A DNA stretch of 64,000 bases from Saccharina japonica. Lineage: Eukaryota > Sar > Phaeophyceae > Laminariales > Laminariaceae. This document shows, piece after piece, positions 1-11,091 of this stretch. Where the stretch lies: contig MEHQ01002043.1 of assembly GCA_008828725.1 (NCBI GenBank), forward strand, positions 376,875 through 440,874, read 5' to 3'. Position 1 is the stretch's first letter; each line of letters begins with the position of its first letter. The position numbers were made by a program, and so were the translations under genes. Below the pieces are notes generated by a model that was not told the DNA's origin, searched no databases, and worked only from the letters and a program-made list of their open reading frames with translations.

Positions 1-1930
1 TGCCTTCCCCGCCCACCCCAAACAAAACACGCCACCACCAGATTAACCGCGAAACAATACAGCAAAGACGTCCAACTCCAAGGGTTGGCTGCAAAACCGT
101 CATGTACCGTATTTTTATGTATTTTATACTACCGGGCTGGCTTCTTGCCCTCGGCCCGTCGCTCCGGCATGAATCTGTGGCGGCCTAATATACCCGATCT
201 TATGGCTGGAGGGGGGAAGGTAGTCATAGTTTGGAAACCAACAAACCATGACCACCTTCCCGACCCCCATTCCAACCAAGACAACTCTAGTGAACCAAGA
301 TGCACGGCACCCAACGTGTGCGCAAACACAACAATTATGGAAAGACCTAACCCCTCACGTTGTAGCCCCCAGGCACAACGCCAATCGCTTGCAAAGTACA
401 TCGTCGACCGGACAAGCCGTACCCTACTTACTGCTACTGTTCGAAAATATGAGGAACATTTTGGTATTCATACTAAACCCAAAAGGCCCTTAAATTTGCG
501 GACAGAGTGATAGCCATCAACGTCTACAGCATTAATCAACTATCAAGAGGTCCATCAAGCCGCAGGCTTTTGTGATCAACTGACCGACATCTAAACTCAT
601 CGTCGCCCTATCGTGCGCCCTTACACCCTCATCGCACTACAGCACCAGTAATATCATAAAACAAATAGAGTCCGATCCCAGCAACTCCTTTCCACCAATA
701 TTTCCTACCCAGAATAAAGTGCATGTGCTTGCCACGTAACGGCTATTGACGGATGATCAGCGAATCAACTGTCACCACTACTACTTGCCCTTGCCCCCTT
801 TGCCACACCCCCCAACCCTTTTGCGCCACCAACACCATCAGTCCACCTCTCACATGGTGACCGTGTTGCTATCGCAAGCGCAGAGCACCTCTAGAGCACC
901 CCTGCCTTCCAAGTACAGACCAATGCAACCCATCAAGACAATCACAGTAGTATAGTCACCCCATCGATACATATCCCAAGAAACTCGCTATTTTTATTTT
1001 TATGAATCCTCCAGCGGGCGGGCAGGTAAACATAAAACTACTAAACATCCCTTGCCGCCAAGCCCTCCCCACCAACCCTTTCCCCCCAGGAGCACGGACC
1101 ATCCCACCCCATACAGTGATCACGTTGCACTATCGTAATATGCAGAGACACCTCTAGAGGAACCTCGCTTTCTAAGTACACATGTTTAGGATCCTCCTAC
1201 TATAACACAAACCTTCCTCAGGCACAGTCGACGACAGGCGTCAATGCAAGCCATCAAGGCAATATGTAACCCCGCCCAAGCAGACCCCAAGAAAACCGCC
1301 AGTGCTAAGCCCCTACCCGTCCCCATCGTGCCCTCGTGGTTTTGTAGACCCACGTTTTTTGTGTACCCCGCCCCCCCTCCTCATAAAACCCCGAAGTCGT
1401 GTTGAACACCAAACAACACAACAATCAATCAATGAACCAACAATTCCACACGTCAGACAGATCAGATAGGTCATCTATACCTCATGGAAATCCTAGCCTG
1501 CCGTTATGAGGTTTTGTGCAAGATTTGTATAGTACATATCCAACCCAGGGCACTTGCCGTAGATCATACAGATTATACGGCTCCCACTCAGCATGCGCAT
1601 CATGAGCTAGATCGCACAGATCAGGAATCTATCGGCCCTGAAATGTCTAGATCATGATTTGAGAATCGATTATCTGCCCGAGAGGTGCGAACTATTCGAA
1701 GGTACGAGCGAGCCATAGTAGAGGTACTTCGTATGCCGCCAGAAGCGCCAACACGCTCACCAACTATCGCATGGCCGACGTCTCACCGATCGGAAGCCTC
1801 CGCCACAATACATTTTTGTATGTTTTTTAAAGCATCACTTCTACTTTCCAGCTCAGCTTGTAAGAAGTTTTTTCCCTCAAAGACCTTCTGGACAAGCCGT
1901 GGCTGCAGATAGAGACCATACGCCTCCCTT
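1..1930. other. No gene recognised
   Basis: This stretch holds only short overlapping open frames in several phases, with no splice-consistent chain and no recognisable domain. It is rich in C/A on the plus strand and has imperfect internal repetition: the segments near 840-960 and 1110-1260 share phrases about a cacgttgcactatcg-like and cctctagag-containing stretch. It is probably decayed repetitive DNA. Confidence 0.5.
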
Positions 1931-1934
1931 CCTC

Positions 1935-2439
1935 CCCCGGCATAGGCCTTCATTTTTTACCGCCCGCAGGGTTCGGTATTTCCACCATACGTCCATTTTC
2001 ATCGAATTTAGCCAACTTGCGCTTTCGCACTTTCGGCAAGGGCAACAAAAAAACTCGATAAAAAATAATGGAAGAAGGCTCCGAAACAAAATGTGAAGCG
2101 AAATCACAACCACACGTACAGTACAAGAGGTACATTCGAGAGAACTTATCACAGTAGTGCACCACTCCTAAAATGTGCTAAATGTGAAGTGAAACCAGAA
2201 CCACTAATATAGTACGAGAGGCGCACTCGAGAGAACTTATCACAGTAGTGCACCACTCCTCAAATGTGCTACGTACATGTGGAGTGAAATCACAACCACG
2301 AATATGGTACAAGAGGTGCATTCGAGAGAACTTATCACAGTAATGCACCACTCCTCAAACGTGTTGGAACACTCCCAAGCACGGAAAGCCAAGGTGTCAC
2401 AGCGTTCTCTTGCTCAGAAGCTCATGAACTTCCCCCTGT
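1935..2439. repeat. Dispersed ~500-bp repeat, copy A, with three ~91-95 bp tandem units
   Basis: Homologous in the same orientation to 27793-28291. Both copies start in a C-rich stretch just before cataggccttc and end at the same word, cctgt (2439 and 28291). Inside are three tandem units starting near 2093, 2184 and 2279, each carrying a (g)tgaagtgaaatcacaacc box, a cattcgagagaacttatcac box and a caccactcct box. The 3' 70 bp reads in frame in both copies (..ARKAKVSQRSLAQKL..), and in copy B it runs straight into a chromodomain retroelement frame, so this is probably a piece of that element family, either its upstream region or an LTR. After 2439 copy A diverges completely. Confidence 0.8.
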
Positions 2440-2968
2440 TGCTGACGCCGCGTCCGGTGGTGGTGGTAGCCTTCTGGGTCGGCCTGGAGAAGAGAAACAT
2501 ACAGTATCAAAGCATAGCAAGGGGCCGGCCGAAGCGAAACGTCAAGCATCGAGGTGGAAGAGTCGGTGAGTATTGGCACTAATATAAGTATCTGAAGTAT
2601 TATACCCTGGTACGTAGTAGGCGTATCGTATACTATTAATAGTACTATTTGGGCAATGCCACAGCAGGGGACTTATGATTAATGTTACTACAGAAGTATT
2701 ATTGTTTATTTTATTGTTGCGTTTGTCATTCGACAATGTGCTTCAACGCTGATCACTCATAAACATTCCCCGAAGGAATAACAACAGCAATAACACTGTG
2801 CTTTCCACCCGACAATGTGCAGCATGAGCTTCGACGCTGATCACTCGGAACTCAAAACCATTCCCAGAAATAATCGTACTACACAGCTATAACCCCCTCC
2901 GCGCTCACCCACATCAGCCAAACCCAGCAACTGTTCACCTAGACCAGTAGTATAACTATTAATACTGC
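2440..2968. other. Gene-free; short dispersed words
   Basis: Downstream of the minus-strand coiled-coil gene. It holds two copies of a short module in which a cgacaatgtgc word is followed by cttc(a/g)acgctgatcac, at about 2732-2757 and 2810-2849. The same module occurs inverted near 6205-6260. It also holds an ACTATTAATAGT palindrome near 2631. Part of it is presumably 3' UTR of the minus-strand gene. Confidence 0.5.
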
Positions 2969-4576
2969 TTACCGACGGGTGGAAGACCTGGTCGACCTGG
3001 CGGGTGCGGCTGCTGGTGAAGCGGCAGCGACGGGTGCAGCGCGCGAGACGTCCGAGATGCCTGCTTCGTTCTTCTTCTTCGTCGCCCCGGCAGCAGCAAG
3101 CCTAGATGCAGACCTAAGCACTCGCCCCAACGGCGCAGCCCCCACCTTCTCTCCGCCGTTGTCGGACTCGTGGGCCTTGACAACCCGGCTGCTGGGGGCA
3201 CCACCCCGGCCAACCTTGATGGTAAGCTCCTTGCCGACAGACGGCGTCGCCGACCGCAGCACTCGCCCTGAGGTCGCAGCCCCCACCTTCGCTCCGCCGT
3301 CGCCGGACTCGTAGGCCTTGACAACATGGGTGTTGGGAGCACCACCCCGGCCAACCTTGATGGTAGGTCCCTTGCCGACCGAAGAGCGCTTTACCACAGT
3401 AGTATCGGTCACTACCCTCGAGCCGATCGACGACAAATCCTCGGTCATGGAGGTGGTGCACTTTCCCGCGGCCTTGGTCACCACCGGCCGGCCGGCAAGC
3501 GAAGTGTCCTTCTCCACAGTAGTACCGGTCACTACCCCCGCGGGGAGCGGCGGCACTCCCTCGGCGAGTAGCGGAGGTACTCCCTCGGCCATGGCGCTCT
3601 TGCGCTTTCCCGCGGACTTGGTCACCAGCCGCGCGGAAAACGAAGTCGTTCGTCCCCCTGCTGCTTCCTTACCGGCAGAGTTGAGGCTGATGGCCCCGAG
3701 AGGGCGGCGGGTGGATTGGCGCGGCGTTCCGTCCACCGCCTTGCCCTTGGTGGGGGTGGCGGCGGGAGGGGAAAGAGGACCTTTGGCCTTGGTGGGAGTG
3801 GCGGCGAAAAGAGCAAGAGGTTCCTTGGCCTGGTTCTCGCCAGTGGCCATCAGCTGCCTGTACGCCTTGGCCGGTGTCTGCCTAGCTTGGAATATGGCCT
3901 TGTCCCTGGTGATGGTGGTGGCTAGAGGGGACGGGGTCGCCTTGCCCCTGGTGACAGTGTTGGCGGGAAGGGGCGGAGTCGCCTTGCCTTTGATGGGGGT
4001 GGTGGCAGGAGGAGAAAGAGACTCCCCGCGAGGGCTCACCGTTGACCCGACGAAGCCCCTAGCAGGCGTCGCCATGGACGCACGCAATGCTGAGATGGCG
4101 CGCATCGCTGTCCCAACAAGGCCAGACTCTGCCGGTGTAGAGGCGCCAAGGGTGGTGGCAGCCACCACTGCGCCAAGGCGAGCCACCTCTGCCTGCAGGC
4201 GAAGTTTCTCCTCGTCGACCTTCGCCTTGTCCCCCAGGAGGCGCTCGTTCTGCACGGCGATCTTCAGCTTGCCCACCTCAGCTCTCTCGATCTGCTGACG
4301 AACCTCGGCGTTGCGTGCAGAGAAGGCCTTCACCTTTAGTAGCAGCTCTCTCTTTTCGGCGTCATGCTCGGCGTTGAGCTTAGAGAAGACCTTCACCGTT
4401 AGGGTGTGTTCCCTGACCTCGGCCTTCACCTTTAGTCTGTGTGCCCGTCGTTCGGCACCAAGAATGGCGCTAAGCGCTCGTTGCTTTTTCCTGTAGGCCA
4501 GCCTCTGATCTTCGCTCGTCGATAGCCGCTGGGTGAGGAATCCCAGCACCATCTTCAACTTTCTCGTGGGCAAGTC
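2969..4576 (-). CDS. Coiled-coil, Lys/Ala/Pro-rich protein with a D-box-like motif (probably 3' exon)
   Basis: Open on the minus strand for about 535 codons to a TAA at 2969-2971, in a GC-rich block with coding-like composition. It follows a good acceptor (cta..c, then tatcgtag) ending at 4577, so it is probably the last exon; the first internal ATG is at 4552. Residues 1-140 are charged and heptad-like, a likely coiled coil. Residues 140-340 are Ala/Pro/Thr/Lys-rich with repeated TPTKxKxPLSPPAATP-like phrases. At 3680-3709 the frame reads RRPLGAISLN, close to the RxxLxxIxN destruction box of APC/C substrates. Residues near 385-485 contain a perfect-length tandem duplication of 47 residues (141 bp, units ending at 3361 and 3220), each with IKVGRGGAP and GRVLRSA. 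The C-terminus is basic (..TRSSTRR). The architecture (N-terminal coiled coil, long basic disordered tail, D-box) recalls shugoshin-type chromatin proteins, but no signature domain is visible. The function is unknown. Confidence 0.65.
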   Translation of the reverse strand, partial: DLPTRKLKMVLGFLTQRLSTSEDQRLAYRKKQRALSAILGAERRAHRLKVKAEVREHTLTVKVFSKLNAEHDAEKRELLLKVKAFSARNAEVRQQIERAEVGKLKIAVQNERLLGDKAKVDEEKLRLQAEVARLGAVVAATTLGASTPAESGLVGTAMRAISALRASMATPARGFVGSTVSPRGESLSPPATTPIKGKATPPLPANTVTRGKATPSPLATTITRDKAIFQARQTPAKAYRQLMATGENQAKEPLALFAATPTKAKGPLSPPAATPTKGKAVDGTPRQSTRRPLGAISLNSAGKEAAGGRTTSFSARLVTKSAGKRKSAMAEGVPPLLAEGVPPLPAGVVTGTTVEKDTSLAGRPVVTKAAGKCTTSMTEDLSSIGSRVVTDTTVVKRSSVGKGPTIKVGRGGAPNTHVVKAYESGDGGAKVGAATSGRVLRSATPSVGKELTIKVGRGGAPSSRVVKAHESDNGGEKVGAAPLGRVLRSASRLAAAGATKKKNEAGISDVSRAAPVAAASPAAAPARSTRSSTRR

Positions 4577-5438
4577 CTACGATAGACAGACGTATTAGGA
4601 AGAGGATACCAGGTGTATAGACACACAGGCAAGGGACAGCGAATGGTAACATGTCAACCAAGGAACGTCGCGGAGTGGTGGACGTCGTTTCTGTTCGTTC
4701 GGTGCTATTCCCTTTCGATGTGGCGAAGAGGGTGTAAGCAGTGTAGCGGAATGGGTTTGGTTCACGCAGCATAATTGGGGAGATCACCCCCCCCTCCCCC
4801 GCCGTACCTATAAGCATGGGCTCTAATCTAAGACAGGACCCCATAACCCCGTAACGTACATACTACGTATATGTATACCCGGAATAAAATACCTGATATA
4901 TCATATTCTATCCTCCTGTAGTCCGTTAGAACGTCCATCTCAGGGCGCATATACTGTAGTAAAGCCTTCAGCCTTTTTCAACAAATATTTTTTCTCTTAC
5001 ACATACTTAAGACACGACAGCAGTACCGTGCCGCTTTACGAGTGAATCACACTGCAAAATAAATCAAGTCTGGTTTCGAGTAGTTTGCCCCCGAGCCGGG
5101 GGTGGGTGCATGTATTTTCGTTGTTTTGTGTGCGCACGATGGATATTTTCCCGATGATTGCTTATTTCTTCTGGGGTACTCGTTTTTTTCTTCCATATTA
5201 CGTGTCTACAGTATAGCCCACAGGATAAGAAAGGACCTTTGTAAAGCCCACTTTTTGGGGGACGCTAAGAAGATTGGATTCACAATCGTGCTAAGCGGGG
5301 AGCGCTATACACTAAACCCTACCGGGTACCAGATACATAATAGCCCATGCCACGGGTTGCTCCAGGTTTTTCTACAACAAAAAGAGTTCTAGCCTCGTTC
5401 AGGTTGGTACTATTCATGTTAATAGTAGGCGTTTTTAG
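4577..5438. other. Gene-free; upstream intron or flank of the coiled-coil gene
   Basis: Contains the probable intron and upstream exon(s) of the minus-strand gene, which I could not place. The open frames here carry no recognisable motif. AT-rich from 4860 on. Confidence 0.4.
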
Positions 5439-5468
5439 TTGACGGGCCCGTACTGCTGTGTCGTAGGA

Positions 5469-5560
5469 CATAATTACATGATCGCCGGCAAACTAAAAAT
5501 GGTGCTGGACTACAGTACCTCGCGAGACAAGTGTCGACTAGCGAGAGGGAAAAAAACAGG
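5469..5560 (+). pseudogene. Inverted, decayed copy of the coiled-coil gene's exon start
   Basis: After a tcgtag|GAC junction (as in the gene at 4577/4576) the plus strand encodes GKLKMVLDYSTSRDKCRLARGKK. The minus-strand gene has RKLKMVLGFLTQ..STSEDQRLAYRKK. The shared core is about 60-70 bp, including aaaatggtgctgga versus aagatggtgctggga, plus the Ser-Thr-Ser-x-Asp/Glu and RxLAxxKK segments. No long open frame follows. This is read as an inverted paralogous relic about 1 kb from its parent. Chance similarity cannot be fully excluded because the match is short. Confidence 0.4.
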
Positions 5561-5755
5561 AGGAGTTGAAATAATGAAAGTACTGGCATCACGTCAGCGT
5601 CGAAGTCTATTTTTTATCCTCTTTAACGTCTCTCCTCTTTGACCTCGCTGATCGAGAGGCGTCGTGCGAGGTATGGCATAATAATACCCTAGCACGAAAC
5701 TAGCCCCTTTGCCACTGCACCCCCGCTAAGGGTACGGAACACTTGACGTTAGAGT

Positions 5756-6004
5756 ACGATCATTTGCGCAGTTGGAAAATGGTCAAGCTTTCCGGTGCGT
5801 ATATCCTACAAAGTGCGATACCAGTGACGTGTGGGGGTGGCACATTAACCAGGAGTAGGGTAAACGGTGAACGAGGGTTTGTCAAGGGAGAGAGGGAAGT
5901 GCAAGGAAGAGCATTCAAGAAGGGCAAGTGGGATACTTGTTGGTTCAGAGTGATGGAAAAGAGCCTGCTACTACTACTACTACTACTACTTCTACTACTA
6001 CTAT

Positions 6005-6053
<49 letters not shown>

Positions 6054-6360
6054 GCTACTACTACTACTTCTACGGTATTGGAGGATATTCCATTCAAGTC
6101 GGACCGGAACATGTATACTATTAATAGTATACATTCGATACATTGTCGGAGGGAAAACTGAATAATTATGGTTTGGATTCCCTTTGTTTTCTTCCTTCGA
6201 GGACTGTTTACTACAGTAGTGATCAACGTTGAAGCTCTGTCATGCTGCACATTGTCGGATGCCAAACGCAAACATAAAACATACTAAGAATACCCCAACT
6301 AGAGGACGATCATTTTTGGAGTTAAAACAGGGTTACGCTTGTCGGTGCTTATATCCTACC
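5756..6360. repeat. Pair of ~55-bp direct repeats around a (CTA)n microsatellite
   Basis: The segments 5756-5812 and 6306-6360 share an acgatcattt start, a diverged 25-bp middle and a (c/g)ggtgc(g/t)tatatcctac end. Between them lies an imperfect (CTA/TAC)n array at about 5965-6072, which produces poly-Leu, poly-Thr and poly-Ser open frames in different phases; none is a gene. The array is followed by TATACTATTAATAGTATA, an 18-bp palindrome. Confidence 0.6.
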
Positions 6361-7060
6361 GTTGCAAAACGCTACAGGTATCGTGGGCACACCAAGAAGG
6401 AGATACGAGGTACCAGGTATAAAACGCACACAATGGCAAACACTCGAGCAAGCAGACACGTTATCGCCGACGGCATGATCACGTTGCCGTTTACTGCCGT
6501 AGCGCGGCACGACGTCACCTCGTGGGGTTCTATCGACAGCGACTTCCCACACGTCGACGCGGAGTGGTCTCAGTAAACGGGGCGCGACTACTGTAATTAA
6601 TTGTAGATCCAAGCCCGTGCGAGAATTCCACAGGTCAGAGGTTACATACCTTGTACAAATTGGTTTTAGCGTTGTCTCATTTTCATTTTTATTTTTCGGG
6701 GGGAGGGGTACCCCTTACCCAGTAACCCTAACTTTGAAACCCCTAAACACACTAAAACCGGTATAATAGAGCCTGACCTGAGTTTTTTTCCCCACAGTTC
6801 GTATCTGCGAATTCTACTATAATATAATACCACAGGAACTCTTCAGTAAACGAGATCTAACCTACGGCTTTACCGCTATTAAAGCTTCTTCGAAGAGGCG
6901 GGCGTAGCTCTACGCACAACGCTACTTTTCACTATGAGTATCTTTGGGCGTTGGGGTAGAGGGTATCATAGCATATTTGACCACCAACTGGCTGCGAGCG
7001 TCGTGGGGGGGAGGGGTTCATGCCTGCCATCCGATCTTGTGCAGCACATTATAGTAGTGT
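6361..7060. other. No gene recognised
   Basis: Only short frames on both strands. A C-run/A-rich stretch at 6700-6770 (cagtaaccctaac..) is not a telomere array. Confidence 0.45.
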
Positions 7061-7227
7061 AGAGTAGTGGTCCCTCTATAGTGCCGGTATGCGCCAGCCA
7101 ACAATACCGGCACTATAGCGGCAACCGGCACTATACTCCGCACCCATCTGTGCCAAGTGAACTCACAGGCACAATAATGGGCATCCAGCACTATTCAACT
7201 GGCACTCTATAGAGGGACCACTACTCT
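7061..7227. mobile_element. Small TIR element (MITE), ~165 bp
   Basis: The ends are inverted repeats of about 21 bp: left agagtagtggtccctctata, right its complement, ending ..gggaccactactct at 7227. The interior is made of further short inverted repeats (two facing gtgccggt / accggcac pairs and a gtgcc/ggcac pair), so the whole element can fold into a branched hairpin. No coding capacity. Ends in the AGTAGTGGTCCCTC style are common among Tc1/mariner-like or similar non-autonomous elements; no target duplication is clear here. Confidence 0.75.
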
Positions 7228-8551
7228 GTACCTGGTACGCATGAGACAGCGTTCAGTATTTTTAACCCCATTGGGACTTAATTGACTTGATTACAGCAGT
7301 AGTGTACATAAAAAGGGGAAACGTGTAACCAACATGATGAGCTGAAGATAGTTGATTTTCAAGTTTAGGTAATTTAAGTCGGGCTGACCAGACGAAAAAT
7401 TGCCGGGTTCAATGTCGAGTAGGGGTTGGTTTATTGCTGTCTACCCCCCTATGCTAAACCATATTCCTTCGTATGGGGATAGCTAATATTAGTCGGATGG
7501 AGACCGAGAGATCACCATGAACGCGCATGGAAGGCGACTGGCGAAAGAAAAGTCCTTTGTTACAAGTGTGGGGATCGATCTGCCTGCGCTTTTCGGCCAC
7601 AACAAAAACAAATAAAAACGGCATCGGCCGCACGAAGCACTTCTAGCCTGCCCGGGCTGCACTGATGGCATCCACATAGGGGATAAGTCCCAAGTGCAAC
7701 GGAAGGAAGGCAGGCAGGACGGAGATACCAGGTACGACACACACGAGCACGATACTGACCACTGACTGTCGCACACGTTCTAGAAGGTTGATAACGCTGA
7801 TCTTCTGGCTTTTTAGTACGCAAGCATATAGATACTCGCAGGCGTTCATGGTTGCTTCCAAAATTGAAATGGAAAAAAAAACAAATGTAGGACGGCGGCA
7901 GGCTGCAAAACACCATAAAAAACATGCTTTCTTTGCTTTTCGTATGTTGTTGTTGTCTTCACATTAAAAGCCGTGCCGGTCTCTCTATCCAGTACCTCCA
8001 TCTGTCCGTACTAATCCAACACTTGACGCGGTACTTGCTTGACGCGGTCGATTCCCGTGGTCACAGGCTAACTTACCCAAAAAAGGTATACTGAAATAAA
8101 AGTGGAACCCGAAGGGTCCGCAAAGCGATCAAAGTCAGTCAAAAACAGATTCGTATATCCAGTACTTTGGCATGATATTCCATCGTCTAATAAGCTGCTT
8201 TTCTTGCGATGTACCTCCTCCTGGTATCTATTTTATCTGTGTCGTACATAACTATATAACTGTCGTATAGCCTGTGTATAGAGCCACAGCGATTGCATCT
8301 CTCTATATAGGACGAAGAGTCAGCATGGACGATGGATAGGATGCGCTGGATGTCGACGGGTCTAAAGATAAAGATCTACAGTAGTATGAGTGATGATGCA
8401 TGTGGGTCGCACGTGTTTCGGCGGAGAACTAACACATTATTACATCACAAATAATACACACGCTCTAACGTATACACCTGGTACAGCCAGTGTATCAGTA
8501 CAAGGCTTCACTCTTTACGGCATGCCGCAGTATTGTTATTATTGACGATAA
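7228..8551. other. No gene recognised
   Basis: Contains short frames only. The minus-strand frames at 7490-7925 have a mildly GC-rich part (7640-7720) but no splice-consistent model or motif. The 3' exons of the gene at 9836-11446 could lie in this region; none could be identified. Confidence 0.4.
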
Positions 8552-8720
8552 ACAGTACCGCGCATCCGTTGTATGGGTGGCGCCCAAGGGAATCGAGACG
8601 GGGGGGGGGGACGGTTTGTAGGGAAACCGCGGCTGACGAAAATAGGAAGGAGACGGCAGACACGGTAGCAAGGTACCAGACCGACTAGCTGGTAGAACCT
8701 GTCTATACTCCGGGTACAAC
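8552..8720 (+). pseudogene. LINE ORF2 3'-end relic
   Basis: Aligns with the 3' end of the longer LINE relic at 13450-13610. Shared landmarks are cgcatccgttg, a G-rich tract, gaaaccgcggctga, (g/c)ggtagcaaggtaccag and the ctgactag/ccgactag stop region. The frame is broken by stops and a G-run (8600-8609). It is followed by a long T-rich stretch (8730-8990), consistent with the 3' UTR/tail of such an element. Confidence 0.7.
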
Positions 8721-9070
8721 CTGCCTCGGATGTTTGGAAGGTGCTTTTGGTGTGCTTCGGTTGCCTGTATTTTCCTTTCGTTCTTAGTCTTGCTCTGTTT
8801 ACGTTGTTTTCATTTTACTATATATTTTTATTATTTTTCTGTCACATCTCCTCCAGGAGAAGCACGACACTTTTTCTTTGCCTTTTGTTATCGTTTTTGT
8901 TTGTTTATTGAGCTGTTTTATTGTAGTTATTTTTTGTTCTTTATTTTTCTCTTTTCCTTTTTTCTTTTTTTCTTCTTCACGCAGCTGGGTTGCTAGCAGG
9001 GTAGGTCGTGCCTGTCGTATATGGCATTGCACTGCCTGCTCTGCTTACTGCATTGCAGCGTAGTATCTAT

Positions 9071-9393
9071 CAGGGCATTCATTAGTGGTTCGGGGTCTGT
9101 TGCGCGCGCGCGCGCAAGCCCCGACCCCCCCCCCCCCCCCCCTCCCGCCGGAGGCGAAAAAATTGACATCTATGGGCGAAGGTACGCCTAAAAAGCCTAA
9201 AAGATGACTAATTATCAAGATAAAAAGACCCCCAAAAAAAATCTCGGCTCCGGCGAGAAAAAAACGCGCAACAATTTTTTTCGCGCCCAAAAACGCGTGA
9301 TGCGCTGCGCGCAACTAGCCTCGCGGCGACTGTTGCGCAAAACCGTTATTTTGGCCAAATGTTGCGCCAGCGCAACACCTAATTGATGCCCTG
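9071..9393. mobile_element. Non-autonomous hAT element (MITE) with 8-bp target duplication
   Basis: The element starts CAGGGCATTCATTAG and ends with the complement-type CTAATTGATGCCCTG. It is bracketed by a perfect 8-bp direct repeat GTATCTAT at 9063-9070 and 9394-9401. A CAGGG-type terminus with an 8-bp target site duplication is the hallmark of hAT transposons. The 323-bp interior has no transposase; it holds alternating CG runs (gcgcgcgcgcgc near 9102), a 20-base C tract (9125-9143) and several tgttgcgc/gcgcaac inverted pairs near the right end. It must have been moved in trans; a hAT transposase relic lies 8.4 kb to the right. Confidence 0.88.
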
Positions 9394-9401
9394 GTATCTA
9401 T

Positions 9402-9835
9402 GTGTCGTAGTTTTGTGACCACATAATAACATAATAACTGGTATCTCTCTCGTAGGATGAAGAATCGGCACAGACACTGGGCGTGTTGGATGTCGACGGG
9501 TAGAAATACGGTTTAATGTGAAGAACACACACAGCAACCACTGTAAAAAAAAATGAAACGTATTTTGTTTGTTTATTTTTGTTTTTTTTCCATCCCATTT
9601 ATCCTCTTCGCCTTTCTTTTCTGTCTCCATCCTATTAATAGTTGTAACTTAGATCCGGGGCCACATACGTAGTACAATAGGATATTCTCGCCCCTCCACA
9701 ACGGTGCATTGTATTATATGTACAGTACGTGCGTGTAGAACTGCAGCCAGTAGTTTATCTACAATAGCATATACAATTTTTTTAACCAAACCGAAATGTA
9801 GTGCTTGAAATGTAGCTGTCATTCATTGCTCTCAC
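9402..9835. other. No gene recognised; intron or 3' flank of minus-strand gene
   Basis: A/T-rich with no exon-like frame. Because the minus-strand exon ending at 9836 has a strong donor (gtgaga), this stretch should be intron of that gene. Confidence 0.4.
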
Positions 9836-11060
9836 CTTCTCGTCATGGGCCTCCTCGAGTGCCAGCCTTGCGTCTTGGGCCATTTGGCGCCCGACTCGCA
9901 GGATGCCCTCCGCCTAAATATTGCACCATACAACACACAGAGTAGAACATACAGATATATAGTCAGACAAGAGAGGTGCATGCCGATACAAGAACATAAT
10001 AAGTATACGTAGGACTGATGTAGTATGGTATACGAGTGGTGCGCTAAAAGAACCAGTTGACGGGGGCAAAGGGGTCGGTGATAGACCATTCATTCGGCGA
10101 TTCAGAGTATCAAGAACACACCTCAAACCCCAGCACTTAGCACCCAACTACCAACTATGCAGCAATCAGGCCACCCAAAACGCCCCCCCACTTTGCAAGC
10201 CACGCAGCACTTTCATGCTTATCTAACTGCTGCGTACCAATGTGGACGTAAATATAAGGAGCGTTTAAACAGTAATATTAATACCAAATGGACCTTACAT
10301 TTTCGTCCACAGTGGTGCCAGGTACCAATATGTCCCAGAATATAATTACCGTTCACATATTAATATTTAATACAAATGATCCTTTTATTCCGGGGCATAG
10401 TGGTATCATAGAACACAGCTGCTATGGAAAATATCATGCGTGCAGCCTCTACAGCTATAATATCAATGAGTGCAGCCTCTGACCTGCTCTGCCACACCCT
10501 GAAGGATCTTTTCTTGGGCCTCTTGGCCTTGCTCAAGGAGCACGAAGACCTTATCGACGGCCTCGTCCACCTCCCCCTCCTCCTCTTCTTCTTCCTCCTG
10601 CTCCTCCTCCTCCTTGTCCTCCTCGTCCTTCTCCTCCTCCTCGTTATCATGGCCTCCAACGGAGCTGGCTCCGTCATTTTCACCGTAATACAATAACGAC
10701 GACGATAACAATGGCGATTGGTCACGTGACGCCTTATATCCCGCGTCGAGATCCACTTGTACCGCACCGCCCTCAACGCCGCGAGAAAGTCTCTGTTCGA
10801 GATCGGCCAACGCGCGCGTCTCCCTTTCGTGCAGTGCCGAGGCAACGGGCGAGGATGGCCGGCGCGACAGCGATTCCATGTCGCTCATGTTGCCGGCGTT
10901 GTTGGTGTCGCAATCGACCCTTGAGGAGGAGGGTGAAGATGCTGCGATCATGCTACGGTTGCTGCTTTCACCGCCACCACCTTCGCCGCCGCCGATGACA
11001 AGGCCCACACCGCGACCAGCATCACCGTACTCGGCAGAACCTTTGCCACTGCTGCTGCTG

Positions 11061-11091
<31 letters not shown>

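Noticed and set aside
3318-4298. 326-codon plus-strand open frame
   Set aside because: It is the antisense shadow of the coiled-coil gene in GC-rich DNA. The minus-strand frame is longer, has internal duplication in frame and a proper stop and acceptor.
5743-6271. Open frames with poly-Leu, poly-Thr, poly-Val or poly-Ser
   Set aside because: All come from the (CTA)n microsatellite in different phases.
6700-6770. Possible telomere-like repeat (accctaac)
   Set aside because: Only isolated ccctaa words, not an array.
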